From NCBI RefSeq assembly GCF_004917065.1, contig NZ_SSYA01000001.1, positions 1,134,550 through 1,198,549 of the forward strand: DNA of 64,000 nucleotides, read 5' to 3'. Below the pieces are notes generated by a model that was given only the letters and a program-made list of their open reading frames with translations, was not told the origin of the DNA and did not search any database. This document shows, piece after piece, positions 45,601 through 53,993 of this stretch. A program made the translations under genes and the position numbers. The number at the start of each line of letters is the position of its first letter. The stretch's first letter is position 1. This DNA comes from Geomonas ferrireducens (lineage in GTDB: Bacteria; Desulfobacterota; Desulfuromonadia; Geobacterales; Geobacteraceae).

Positions 45601-47757
45601 CAGTCACTACTGATGGCCCTCGAGACCTGGTTGCTCGAGTACGCAGGAAAGTACCCTGAGCAACTTGATGCAGCGCTGGTGTACATCTTGTCCGAGAGCG
45701 ACTCGGCCGCGCTGGCCGCAGTCGTTGCCAGTGTCGCCACGGCCTATCCGCATGTATCAGAGGAGGCGATTCTAGTTCTCCTCAGCGCTTCCGATTACAT
45801 TATGTTTGATCGCGCCAGAATGGCAGGAGAGCAGCAAGCCTCTGCACTATTAGGAATATTCCCGCAATTCAATGCAGACAACAAATTGCACGTTGAGGAT
45901 CGCAAGGTAGCCAATGCCCTGCCGCATCGCAGCAAGGATCTGGAAACTGCAGTTGCCAATCTCCAGCTGGGTCCGCTTGCCACGCGTGTGCACGCGATCC
46001 TTGACCGACACATCGCCGCTCTCCCCCCGAAATCAGAACAGGACAAGTCAGATTTAATCTGGCAACTAGCGATTCATCGGATGGACTTCCGCCAGTACAC
46101 CGTCTCCGAAACGAGCGAAGAAGAGGCTCTTGCTGATGCTACTACCGAAGGGGAGTCTCCGCGCTATCTGAAGCTTGAACCTAAGGCACCGGAACCGGAG
46201 GTGCAGGCAATGGTCGAGGAAAGTGCGGCCCAACACGCCGCAATGGGCGCGAGACTTGGTGTCCTTATGTGGGGGATTGAGTCGTTCGAGCGCAAAAGCG
46301 GAAACTTTGACCCGTCACGATGGCACGAAAACCTCGAAAAATCCCGGATAATGGACCTAGAGTGTGAGCTACCTGACGGCAGCCGTAACGGTCCCGGTGT
46401 TGTCGCTGCCGTCTGTGTCCGCGACCACTGGGACGACATGTCTGCCGAGCAGCGGGACTGGTGCGTTGATATCGTTTGCTTCGAAATATTGCGCCACGCC
46501 AACCGGTGGAATCAGATGGAGCGGACACAACGATTCTCCATGGCGGCGGACCGCCCGAGCGCAGCGGTAGTCCCATTGCTTCTGGGCAAGCCACTGACAG
46601 AACAGCAAATGCTTAATGTCCGCCGAGCTTTCGTGGCAGCGCTGACTTACCCCAACGATGAAGTCCGGTGGTACGCAACGTGGGCCATCGACCGATCTTT
46701 TTGGGACATCCACCGCGCCTTAGCACTACGCTGCGCGAATGCGATCGCTACGGAGGCCGCCCTCATCAGCAAGGCTTGGGAGGTGGAAGAAAAAAAATCG
46801 TACGAACAGAGACGTAACTTCGACCAGGTTACCGCAGAGGCTGCGTCTACCGTGCGCCAACGATTCTGGGAGGACGGTGCAATCGCAGAGGATGCACACA
46901 GAACGGTGGACATGTCCGAAGGATTCGGGGCAGAGGCGATAGGGAGGATGCTTGCGATCCTTGGGCAAGTCCCGGAGGATCCTATGGCGGTGGACGCGTT
47001 CGCCCGTGCCAGCAGAACCCTAGTCCAATGGCGGAACACTGACGACGGCGAGCGCCGTAACGACCGCAATTTCGAAGCGGAATCAACTTTGGCGACGATT
47101 CTGCAGCAATTCGTCATGCGTGCCACGCCGGCAGCCGCGCTGGAAGTGTTACAGCCTGTGCTAGACGCAGTTGACAGTCATCCTCGCGAAATCTACTCCA
47201 TAGTTGAAGGTTTGACGGTGATCGAGGACAGCAACCCGAACACGGCACAATACTGGTATCTGTGGGGGCTTTTTGCCAATCGCGTAGAACGTGCGAGCTG
47301 GGTCGCTTGGCTTGACAGGGAGCATCCGGTTGGCCGTGAGATGTTGTCGGCAATATTTCTTACATCTTGGTGGAAGGAAAACGTCAGGCATTGGAGAAGT
47401 CTGGAAGGCTACGCAGATAAAGTACACGCTCTTTTCGAAGCGTTACCAGCTTCGTGGATAGTCCTCGATGATTACCTGCGCTTCCTCTATCACATAGGCG
47501 AGCGGTCGCTTCCGGGAGCGTTCATTCGCGTCGCCAAGTCCATCAAGAGTGGAAATGCCCAAGCAATGCTCGCGAAGGACAATACCGTCTTTCTTCTCGA
47601 AGTGCTGCTGCAAAGGCATGTATATGGAAGGCCCCTAGAGCTGAAGCGCGAGCCTGATCTCCGGGGAGCGATCCTCCTTCTGCTCGACATCCTCGTTGAA
47701 AACGGATCGTCTGCGGGGTTCCGCATGAGGGACGACTTTGTGACACCAGCATCTTAA
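42697..47757 (+). CDS. STAND-type NTPase with N-terminal putative nuclease domain (Avs-like)
   Basis: The 1686-residue protein has three parts. The N-terminus reads GGAGMFFEQHVAAYWLAQLL (E20), HTDDFLIVCE (D60, D61) and LVGQVKRSF (Q79, K81), an E...D...QxK pattern like PD-(D/E)XK nucleases of the Cap4/Mrr type. A P-loop NTPase follows: Walker A GPAGSGKS (320-327), a strand VVLIESVE (383-390) in the Walker B place, CIILTCRDY (~415-423) and NPYLLDKAL. The last ~1000 residues are helical and repeat-like, as in sensor regions of STAND proteins. This matches the plan of Avs antiphage proteins, in which target binding triggers a nuclease. The TTG start has AAAGGAG 7 bases upstream. Confidence 0.8.
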   Translation: MTEIPTSSPASTGGAGMFFEQHVAAYWLAQLLVRGIPPILIETIVTEVHFQTEHLGWHTDDFLIVCEGPAAVLQKLVGQVKRSFTVSAGDEECKKAIRDFWQDFNNPASFTPAQDRLVLVTLRGTNTLLQHFVGLLDCARAARDGGEFEHRLATKGFISNKAVQYCGELCKIIGAFEGTAIAAADLWPFLRRLHVLSLDLNSSTRQTEALIKYLLAHTTTDGNAAGLASASWNALLALASTAMSEAISLRRADLPEELQHRHGSVGAKEQHILRALKDHTAPVIRRIRSTIGQDFHLQRAALVQQVLCELETAQVVLVSGPAGSGKSAIGKDVVSHLSQECFIFGFRVEEFAQAHIDATLHVAQIPTNAEVLAAILATQGRKVVLIESVERLLEKSTRDAFSDLMTMAAADRGMCIILTCRDYSTEQVRTSFLQPVGINHAVVSVPPLEDAELAEIEMALPQLVYPLKNPALRDILRNPYLLDKALEIPWSAERPVPVSEREFRTLFWRQVVRSDQGGATGMARRREEVFQKIAVRRARALSAFVVCNDLDPAVVASLRQDSLIVQSDENPSLLATSHDVLEDWAILQWLDEQHLTDKGAFQALSVAVGAHPAIRRSYRKWVAELVEREPPAADRLFLAAITETEITAQFRDDTLISLLKAPSAPEFLVRHEPQLLANNLIIFKRVIHLLRVACVASPTWLPPGTGHGSVFNVPDGPAWVTVLMLVHRNIRSFTQKERPLLLGLIEDSVRNVSWWSPEMDGAEFAAGIGHWLLAGFDGYRSAEARKRVLKVLAKIPKADAARFEALLRGVVELGQRRDWTAEDLRQIVFTGPDGMPAARDLPDVFVSVAADHFLATDEGVRDRSFRGSLMLETHFGIKDGLRHDFFPASALRGPWLPFLRHHARQGLDFLIKVFNHSADWYIHPRVHDPLEPAWEIELTFADGTTKKHFGNPRFWNLYRGTSVGPYVLQSLLMALETWLLEYAGKYPEQLDAALVYILSESDSAALAAVVASVATAYPHVSEEAILVLLSASDYIMFDRARMAGEQQASALLGIFPQFNADNKLHVEDRKVANALPHRSKDLETAVANLQLGPLATRVHAILDRHIAALPPKSEQDKSDLIWQLAIHRMDFRQYTVSETSEEEALADATTEGESPRYLKLEPKAPEPEVQAMVEESAAQHAAMGARLGVLMWGIESFERKSGNFDPSRWHENLEKSRIMDLECELPDGSRNGPGVVAAVCVRDHWDDMSAEQRDWCVDIVCFEILRHANRWNQMERTQRFSMAADRPSAAVVPLLLGKPLTEQQMLNVRRAFVAALTYPNDEVRWYATWAIDRSFWDIHRALALRCANAIATEAALISKAWEVEEKKSYEQRRNFDQVTAEAASTVRQRFWEDGAIAEDAHRTVDMSEGFGAEAIGRMLAILGQVPEDPMAVDAFARASRTLVQWRNTDDGERRNDRNFEAESTLATILQQFVMRATPAAALEVLQPVLDAVDSHPREIYSIVEGLTVIEDSNPNTAQYWYLWGLFANRVERASWVAWLDREHPVGREMLSAIFLTSWWKENVRHWRSLEGYADKVHALFEALPASWIVLDDYLRFLYHIGERSLPGAFIRVAKSIKSGNAQAMLAKDNTVFLLEVLLQRHVYGRPLELKREPDLRGAILLLLDILVENGSSAGFRMRDDFVTPAS

Positions 47758-47816
47758 GAGGGCAGGAGCATCCTTTGGCATTTCTCGCCCACCTTGGCTC
47801 CGATGCGTGGTGTTCA

Positions 47817-48404
47817 TCAATCGAGCGGCTTCGCTTCAGCCTGTGTTTTTCGTCTTTCTTCCAGATACCTAAAAAAAGTGCGACGCCCGATTCCGAGTGG
47901 CTTGCAGGCCTCATCTGCAGAATAATCTGATGTTTCGTAAAGTATCCGCGCCCTTTCCAGCGTCGCGTGGTCGGTCTTGGGTCTGCCTCCAGACCGCCCA
48001 CGGGCCTTAGCAGCAGCGCGGCCCGCAGCTGCGCGCTCGGCTTTTAATTCACGCTCCATCTGATTGATGGCACCCATGATCGCCAGGAAAGCCCTGCCAG
48101 TGGCAGTCGTAGTGTCAATGGCCTCTCGGAGTGAGGTGAGATTGATTTTCTTCGTTTCAAGTACCTGCGCTAACTGCAGCAGGTGAGACAGTGACCTGGT
48201 CATCCTACTCAGCTCAGCGACCACGATGGTGTCCCCAGGTCTGACGTAGGCCATCAGGTCGTCCCAACCAGGCCGATGCTGCGTAATCCCGCTTGTCTTG
48301 TCGGTGAATAACCTTTCGCACCCAACCTGATTCAACATGTCGACCTGACCATCCAGGTTCTGCTCCCTCGTGCTTACCCTGGCATATCCGATTTTCAAAC
48401 CCAC
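47817..48404 (-). CDS. Serine recombinase (Tn3-type resolvase/invertase)
   Basis: The 195-residue protein has the catalytic N-terminus GYARVSTREQNLDGQVDML (Ser nucleophile), then TIVVAELSRMTRSLSHLLQL, and a C-terminal HTH DNA-binding region (SADEACKPLGIGRRTFFRYL). Length and motifs are those of Tn3-family resolvases and DNA invertases. The GTG start is 7 bases after AAAGGAG. No transposase is nearby, so it is an orphan that may act on sites in the island. A perfect 10-bp inverted repeat lies 130 bp upstream. Confidence 0.88.
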   Translation of the reverse strand: MGLKIGYARVSTREQNLDGQVDMLNQVGCERLFTDKTSGITQHRPGWDDLMAYVRPGDTIVVAELSRMTRSLSHLLQLAQVLETKKINLTSLREAIDTTTATGRAFLAIMGAINQMERELKAERAAAGRAAAKARGRSGGRPKTDHATLERARILYETSDYSADEACKPLGIGRRTFFRYLEERRKTQAEAKPLD

Positions 48405-48830
48405 TGGCTAGCTCCTTTGTAAATTTGCGCCATATCTCGTCGGGCACCAACAGTAATGTCACTTTGTTTTTGGCATTGGGCTTTGTCGCTGGTTAGAGGG
48501 GAAGGTTGAGGTTGCCGACCATCGTGGGTGGCCGGGTGCCAAAAGTCTACTTTTGGCACTGATGATGCGCTTAGTGTTTGACGTTATCAATATTGATTCA
48601 GATAACTCATGATTTGATAGACAGAATTCAAATTTGCTTCGTGATATATTTCGCATTGTGTTAGCAACGTACTACGCAATGCTAAACTGACAAATATGGA
48701 GCAATAAACAACTAACAACAGCTATATTGTATCATATCTTATAACCTGTATCAATCAAAAATTAGCCTATGCTATTACTGTGTTTATGCTATAATAGTGT
48801 CCACACAAAACACAACCACAGGAGGGCCAG
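48405..48830. other. AT-rich non-coding region upstream of the resolvase
   Basis: These ~425 bases contain no supported gene and are the most AT-rich stretch of the window. They hold the inverted repeat at 48536-48559 and a TATAAT at 48790-48795 before the next rightward gene. Crossover sites for the resolvase would be expected here. Confidence 0.5.
48536..48559. repeat. Perfect 10-bp inverted repeat, 4-base spacer
   Basis: GTGCCAAAAG and CTTTTGGCAC flank TCTA. There is no adjacent T-run, so it fits a protein-binding or recombination site better than a terminator. It may be a resolvase crossover or operator site. Confidence 0.55.
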
Positions 48831-49070
48831 ATGGAACATTATCTACAGTCGCCGCTTGAGCACCACTGCCATGTAGTCCGTACCATAACGGAAATGTTGA
48901 TCGTTCCTATTCATTACCTCGTGATACTCGATCTGCACCTCATTGCGTCCTGGATCGGTGCTGCAACGTTGTTGGCCTATACACTGGCTACCTATGGACT
49001 GCATACCGTCCGGGCGACTGCTCTGGTGGTTGCGCCCCTGCTCAATCCGAGCGACACCGACAGGCATTAA
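48831..49070 (+). CDS. Small membrane protein of unknown function
   Basis: The 79-residue product begins with a His-rich polar segment (HYLQSPLEHHCHVVR). It continues into one or two hydrophobic helices (LIVPIHYLVILDLHLIASW and IGAATLLAYTLATYG). An excellent AGGAGGG site lies 6 bases before the ATG, and a TATAAT box lies 36 bases upstream, so it is probably expressed. I do not recognise a family. The small size and island location leave open an antitoxin, toxin or membrane-effector role, but nothing proves one. Confidence 0.6.
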   Translation: MEHYLQSPLEHHCHVVRTITEMLIVPIHYLVILDLHLIASWIGAATLLAYTLATYGLHTVRATALVVAPLLNPSDTDRH

Positions 49071-49162
49071 CACCCCCAGAGACAAGTGCACCCTGGCGGC
49101 CAAAGGGCAATGCCCGGATGTTATAGCTGAATGGCCCCAAGGCCATTTTACAAGCTCTTCGC

Positions 49163-49855
49163 TTGTTGGGCATACTGCAGACAAACGATCAGCCTCCAGA
49201 ACGAGTGCAACCGACGGGTGACCGCTTGAAAGGCTATGATTGGCAAGAATTTATCACCAGCGACACTGTCGCATATTTTCGCCGTTTCCCGGTTGAGCGC
49301 ATCCGCCGCAACACACTCCAGTTTGAAAGTGTTGTCGTGCTGGTAAACCACGTTGGTGTGTGGCTGTATCCACCGGAGAAGGCCAACACTTTTATAGCAG
49401 AACAGGGCTCGGAGTTGATCGTGCTCAAAGCCGCATCAGTGACCATCGAGCGATTAACCCCCTTCGTTTCCCCGGCGAGTGCAGCAAATATCGTTGCTAT
49501 GTATGGTAGATGCCAGAGTGCCCGCGGTGAAATCCAGACTGCATGGCGCTTTTACCGTTTGTATAACTCGGAACTGGTGCTGGCCAGGGATCTCAGTTTC
49601 ATAGACTCGCTGCACCACAGGGCAAGACTCACTGCGGTGCTTGTGCACCGAAACGGGGTAAGCATACACCAAGGGGCACTGCAGGATGGAAGAGCGCCAC
49701 ATGAGAGCGACTGCATCATGTTCATTCCGGCAAGGGCTCTCAGCCCAGAGATCCTGCGACGGCATTTCTCGTTAGTTGTGGCCGCGGAAATCATGGCCAT
49801 TTTCCGAATGAACCGAGATCAGTTGCTGCATTGTCTCCGAGGGGGTAAACCGTGA
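49163..49855 (+). CDS. Hypothetical protein, 230 residues
   Basis: The frame encodes a soluble, protein-like sequence (YDWQEFITSDTVAYFRRFPV...). I recognise no domain. The start is unclear: only a TTG without a good ribosome site opens it, and the frame is blocked by a stop ~40 bases upstream. It may therefore have lost its original beginning. Its stop overlaps a following GTG in a GTGA junction. AT/GC content is intermediate between the two island halves. Confidence 0.45.
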   Translation: MLGILQTNDQPPERVQPTGDRLKGYDWQEFITSDTVAYFRRFPVERIRRNTLQFESVVVLVNHVGVWLYPPEKANTFIAEQGSELIVLKAASVTIERLTPFVSPASAANIVAMYGRCQSARGEIQTAWRFYRLYNSELVLARDLSFIDSLHHRARLTAVLVHRNGVSIHQGALQDGRAPHESDCIMFIPARALSPEILRRHFSLVVAAEIMAIFRMNRDQLLHCLRGGKP

Positions 49856-50004
49856 AGAGGTTTAAGTCGTTAGATACCCGGGTGCATCCTGGTACCGAAC
49901 ATAGATTGGGTATCCCGTCAATGCTCTTTAACGCGTCCTTTCCGGGAAGTATATGCAGTAATCTGATTGAGGTGGGTGCCGGTTGCCGGGCGAATTGGGG
50001 ATAA
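49852..50004 (+). CDS. Possible coupled small protein, 50 residues
   Basis: A GTG overlaps the previous stop (GTGA), with GAGGGGG 6 bases before it, giving VKRFKSLDTRVHPGTEHRLG and onward. The signals are good, but the sequence matches nothing I know and may be chance. No other gene is supported between it and 50246. Confidence 0.35.
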   Translation: MKRFKSLDTRVHPGTEHRLGIPSMLFNASFPGSICSNLIEVGAGCRANWG

Positions 50005-50245
50005 GTGATTCGGAAGCTGCATTGGCGGGAAGATGTGAAAATTAGCCCCCGCACGCGTTTTATAACCGGCCTGATCTTACCAGATCGCACCATTTCAAAT
50101 AACTATGTTATTTATCCATACCACAAAAACCCTGCTCCATCTCTGCGAGCGCTGGCATGGGGTTAGCGCGAATGAGGAACCTCTTAAGGGACACAATCCG
50201 CCATGCTACAGAGGTGCCGGGCAGCACACCATTAATAGGAGAAAG

Positions 50246-50662
50246 ATGGAGGAGGGCCTGATTTAGCGCTTCGTCGGGCTCATCCTTTCTGCATTTCATG
50301 ACACCTCGGATTACGTGTTCGCCTCCGCAGCCCATGCGGCAGCGGTCATGAAAATCAACTAGGCGTTGGACATCTTTCTGGATATGTTCGCAGATGCCTG
50401 GCCCAATGCAGAGGCACCGCATTTCGGTTCACGTGTTGTGGCGGCAGAGGCGCTCTTAAAGCTGGGGGACGCCAGTAAGTGGCGTATTCTCGAGCAGGCA
50501 ATGGATATTGCCGCCATCAGCTTGCAGTCGTACTCAGACGAATTCCCCGTTTTCCAGGGCTACCCTGAGAAACTTCAGGATGGCAGCCTCATCGTCCGCC
50601 ATAAGGAGCCGCAACTTGCTGCTGTCGCTTTTGGTGTTGGGCATGAGCTAGATCCCCCCTGA
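50246..50662 (+). pseudogene. Decayed ORF with two in-frame TAG codons
   Basis: An ATG with AGGAGAA just before it opens a frame reading MEEGLI-TAG-RFVGLILSAFHD, continuing to VMKIN-TAG-ALDIFLDMFADAWP and on to a TGA at 50660-50662. The amber codons are at 50264-50266 and 50360-50362. Protein-like text on both sides of each stop suggests a gene inactivated by point mutations. I cannot name it. Its end overlaps the kdpD end by 15 bases. Confidence 0.4.
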
Positions 50663-53332
50663 CCTGCTTTCGGTCACCGGCAGTGTCACCAGCGACCTCA
50701 GCCCGCCGCCGGCGAGGTTCTCGGCCCTGATGCTCCCTCCGTGCGCCTCAACGATCCCCTTGCAGATGGAGAGTCCCAAGCCTGTCCCGCCCGCTCCCTC
50801 GGGCACCGGCACTCGATAGAACTTGTTGAAGATGCGCCCTAGCTCCTGGTCGGGGACCCCGGCCCCGTGGTCGGTCACTTCTATGGTGACCCGGTCTCCG
50901 GAGACGGCGGCGGAGACCTCCACAGGGGTCTCCCGGGGCGAGTACTTCAGGGCGTTGTCCAGGAGGTTTACCAGCACCTGGGTCATAAGCACCATGTCCA
51001 ACCTCACCAAGGGGAGTTCTCCCGGCACCAGCACCTCGATGCTGCGCCTGCCGAGTTGCGGTTCCAGCGCGGCCAAGGCGCATCCGACCAGGTCCTGCAG
51101 GTCGCAGGGGGCCAGCTTGAGCTTGAGCGCGCCCGCCTCCAGGCGGGTCATGTCGAGCAGGTTCCCCACAAAGCGGTTCAGCCTCCCCGCCTCCTCCCAA
51201 GCTGCGTCAAGGAGGTCCTGCCGCGCTTCCTCCAGGAGCTCAGTGGAGCGGTCCCTGAGCACTCCAAGGGCTCCGGAGATGGAAACCAGCGGCGTGCGCA
51301 GGTCGTGGGAGATGGAGTTCAGAAGGGCTCGCTCCAGACTTTCCCGGGCCTGGAGAATCTGGGCCTGCTCGGCCTGCTTGGCGAACTGCACCCGCTCGAC
51401 GGCGAGCGCCACCTGCGTGACGAAGGCCTGAACCAGGCGCCGGCTCAAGGGGGAGCTGAACTCGTGCTGGTGCCGGAATTTCAGCCCGACGACACCGAGA
51501 ACATCCCCTGAGGTCTGCAGCGGAAGGTAGAGAAGCTCCGCAGACCCCAGGGTCTCGGTCCCCCGGCCCGCCGGTGCGCAGTTGCAGAAGGCCCAGTCGG
51601 CGACAGCGGTTTCTTTCAGCCCGAGGCTGAAGCCAGTGCTGGCGGCGCTGGTAACCAGCCGCTCCCCCTCCGGCAGTAGCACGGCCAGGTTGGCCCCCAG
51701 GCTCTCCTCAATGTTCTTCACCATGGCGTCGAGTATGCCGGCGAGATCGGAGGCAACCGCCAGGTCGCGGCTCAGGTAGTACAGGCTCGCGGTCTGCACC
51801 TCGCGCTCCCGAATCGCCTCGGCGCGCTCCTTCGCCTGCGAGACCAGGGTGCTGATCACCACGCCGACCGTGAACAGGGCGGCGAAGGTGATGAAATACT
51901 GGGTGTCGGCTACCACGAAGGTCAGGCGCGGCGGGACGAAGAAGAAATCAAAGGCGAGCACACTCAGGAAGGCGGTGCAGATCGCCTCCTGGCGCCCGAG
52001 CCGGGTGGCGGCCAGCACCACCGCGAGGAGGTAGAACATTACTAGGTTAGTGGGGGCGAGGTAGTGCCGCGCCGGTTCGCACAAAAGCGAGATGACCAGC
52101 ACCAGGACCAGGCTCTTCAGGTAGCCAGGCCAAGGGTGCTTCCCCTTTTCCTGCGCCGGGGCGGCCTTGGCACTCTGCGGTTCGGCGGAAATGCTCACCA
52201 CGTAAATGTCGATGGTGCCGGAGAGGCGGATCACCTGGTCCACCAAGGGGGGGCGCAGAAACTCCCGCCAGCGGGGCTTGGCCGGCTTGCCTACCACGAT
52301 CTTGGTGACGTGGTTGCGCACCGCGTAATCGATGAGCGCCTCGGAAACGGAGGTGCCGGTGAGGTTGGCGACCTGCGCGCCCAGGCTCTCGGCAAGGCGC
52401 AAATCCTTCCAGACCCGCTCGCGGTTCTCCTGGGCGTGTTTCCCCCCGCCGGGGGTCTCGACGTAGGCCGTGTGCCAGGGGGCCTTCAGCTCGTCGGCTA
52501 GGCGCCTGGTGGTCCGGATCAGCCGCTCGCTAAAAGGGCTGCCGCTGACGCAGACCAGGACCCGGTCCGCCACCGGCCAGGGCCCCGCGATGGAGCGGGA
52601 TTCCATGTAGGCGCGCATCTGGTCGTCGACCCGCGAGGCGGCGCGGCGCAGGGAGAGCTCGCGCAGCGCCATCAGGTTCCCCGGCTTGAAGAACTTCTCC
52701 GCAGCCAGGGCCGCCTTCTCCGGGATGTAGACCTTCCCTTCCTTAAGCCGCTGCAGCAGGTCCTCGGGGGGGATGTCCACCAGGCGGATCTCCACGGCGA
52801 GGTCGAGCAGCGCATCGGGGACCGTCTCCCGGACCACCACGCCGGTGATCTGGGCCACCACGTCGTTGAGGCTCTCGAAGTGCTGGATGTTGACTGTCGT
52901 GTAGACGTCAATCGCGGCGGCGAGAAGTTCCTCCACGTCCTGCCAGCGCTTTTCGTGGCGAGAGCCGGGGGCGTTGCTGTGGGCCAGTTCGTCCACCAGG
53001 GCGATCTGGGGGCGGCGCGCCAGGACCCGGTCGAGGTCCAGCTCGGGGAGCTTTACCCCGAGGTATTCGATCTCGGCCTTGGGGATGGCCTCGAGCCCCT
53101 CGAGGAGCAGATCGGTCTCGCTACGGCCGTGGGACTCCACGTACCCGACCACCACGTCCAGCCCGTCGCGCTTTCTCAGCCGCGCCGCCTCGAGCATGGC
53201 GTAGGTCTTGCCCACCCCTGCGGCGTACCCGAGGAATATTTTCAGCTTCCCACTCCCCTTCAGGGCATCCTCTGCCTGGGCCACCTTAAGTAAGGTTTCG
53301 GGCGACGGCCTGGATTCTTCATCGGTTCTCAT
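50648..53332 (-). CDS. kdpD: Osmosensitive K+ channel sensor histidine kinase KdpD
   Basis: The 894-residue kinase has the full KdpD layout. The KdpD domain with Walker A GYAAGVGKTYAM (~34-45) and TTVNIQHFESLND (~143) comes first. A Usp-like domain (~250-375), four closely spaced membrane helices (DUF4118, ~410-500), a GAF domain (~520-640), the H-box ISHDLRTPLVSISG (~665) and the HATPase domain (NLLDNALKYS, FNKFYRVPVPEGAGGTGLGL) follow. It senses low K+ or turgor and phosphorylates KdpE. It lies 34 bases downstream of kdpC, the normal kdp order, but kdpA and kdpB are absent upstream. A kdpE-like gene is ~6 kb away on the other strand. Confidence 0.94.
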   Translation of the reverse strand: MRTDEESRPSPETLLKVAQAEDALKGSGKLKIFLGYAAGVGKTYAMLEAARLRKRDGLDVVVGYVESHGRSETDLLLEGLEAIPKAEIEYLGVKLPELDLDRVLARRPQIALVDELAHSNAPGSRHEKRWQDVEELLAAAIDVYTTVNIQHFESLNDVVAQITGVVVRETVPDALLDLAVEIRLVDIPPEDLLQRLKEGKVYIPEKAALAAEKFFKPGNLMALRELSLRRAASRVDDQMRAYMESRSIAGPWPVADRVLVCVSGSPFSERLIRTTRRLADELKAPWHTAYVETPGGGKHAQENRERVWKDLRLAESLGAQVANLTGTSVSEALIDYAVRNHVTKIVVGKPAKPRWREFLRPPLVDQVIRLSGTIDIYVVSISAEPQSAKAAPAQEKGKHPWPGYLKSLVLVLVISLLCEPARHYLAPTNLVMFYLLAVVLAATRLGRQEAICTAFLSVLAFDFFFVPPRLTFVVADTQYFITFAALFTVGVVISTLVSQAKERAEAIREREVQTASLYYLSRDLAVASDLAGILDAMVKNIEESLGANLAVLLPEGERLVTSAASTGFSLGLKETAVADWAFCNCAPAGRGTETLGSAELLYLPLQTSGDVLGVVGLKFRHQHEFSSPLSRRLVQAFVTQVALAVERVQFAKQAEQAQILQARESLERALLNSISHDLRTPLVSISGALGVLRDRSTELLEEARQDLLDAAWEEAGRLNRFVGNLLDMTRLEAGALKLKLAPCDLQDLVGCALAALEPQLGRRSIEVLVPGELPLVRLDMVLMTQVLVNLLDNALKYSPRETPVEVSAAVSGDRVTIEVTDHGAGVPDQELGRIFNKFYRVPVPEGAGGTGLGLSICKGIVEAHGGSIRAENLAGGGLRSLVTLPVTESRSGGI

Positions 53333-53366
53333 AAGCCCCTCTGTAGGCGCAGCGGGCAGCGTTTTT

Positions 53367-53945
53367 TCACTTCGCCGCGTCCAAGGCCAAGTTCAGCTCC
53401 AGCACGTTCACCCGCGGCTCGCCCAAAAAGCCAAACTGGCGTCCCTCGGTGTGCTCCCGGACCACCTTTCCCACCCTTTCTCTGCCCATTCCCCGCGCCT
53501 TGGCCACCCGCGCGACCTGCACCAGCGCGCTCTGGGGGGAGATCTGCGGATCAAGCCCGCTGCCGGAGGCCTGCACCAGGTCCGCGGGGAGTTCCCAGGT
53601 GACACCGGCCTCCCTGAGCCCTTGCACCCGGCCCGCCACCGTCTTCAGGTAGTCGGGGTTGGTGAGACCCGCATTGGAGCCGCTGGACCCCATCGGGTAA
53701 TACCCGAAGTCGCTGGTTGCCGGGGGACGGGGCCAGAAGTACTTATCATCAGAGAAGGGCTGGCCGAGCAACCGGGAACCCACCTCGCGTCTGGTTCCGT
53801 CGGTGATGAAGCTTCCCGCCGCCTGTTTCGAGAAGACTGCCTGGGCGATGCCGGTAACCAGCAGGGGGTAGATTCCCCCGCAGATGACGGTGAAGGCGAT
53901 GAACAGGAGTAGGGCCGGTGGGGATGTTTCTCTGACCCTGACCAA
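53367..53945 (-). CDS. kdpC: K+-transporting ATPase subunit C (orphan)
   Basis: The ~192-residue protein matches KdpC over its length. It has one N-terminal membrane helix (ALLLFIAFTVICGGIYPLLV), YFWPRPPATSDFGYYPMGSS GSN, VQASGSGLDPQISPQSALVQ, and ends NVLELNLALDAAK. KdpC needs KdpA (channel) and KdpB (ATPase), but neither is present in the window, so it cannot build a pump from local genes. The start is a poor TTG without a clear ribosome site, which fits loss of the normal upstream kdpB junction. It lies between a small hypothetical gene and kdpD. Confidence 0.9.
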   Translation of the reverse strand: MVRVRETSPPALLLFIAFTVICGGIYPLLVTGIAQAVFSKQAAGSFITDGTRREVGSRLLGQPFSDDKYFWPRPPATSDFGYYPMGSSGSNAGLTNPDYLKTVAGRVQGLREAGVTWELPADLVQASGSGLDPQISPQSALVQVARVAKARGMGRERVGKVVREHTEGRQFGFLGEPRVNVLELNLALDAAK

Positions 53946-53993
53946 TAGTCCAGTTCCGAGGAAAGAACCCGGTGGCGCTGGTTCAGCCGGTCC

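Noticed and set aside
53946-53993. A remnant of kdpB upstream of kdpC
   Set aside because: The translated bases do not resemble the KdpB C-terminus and follow a stop codon directly.
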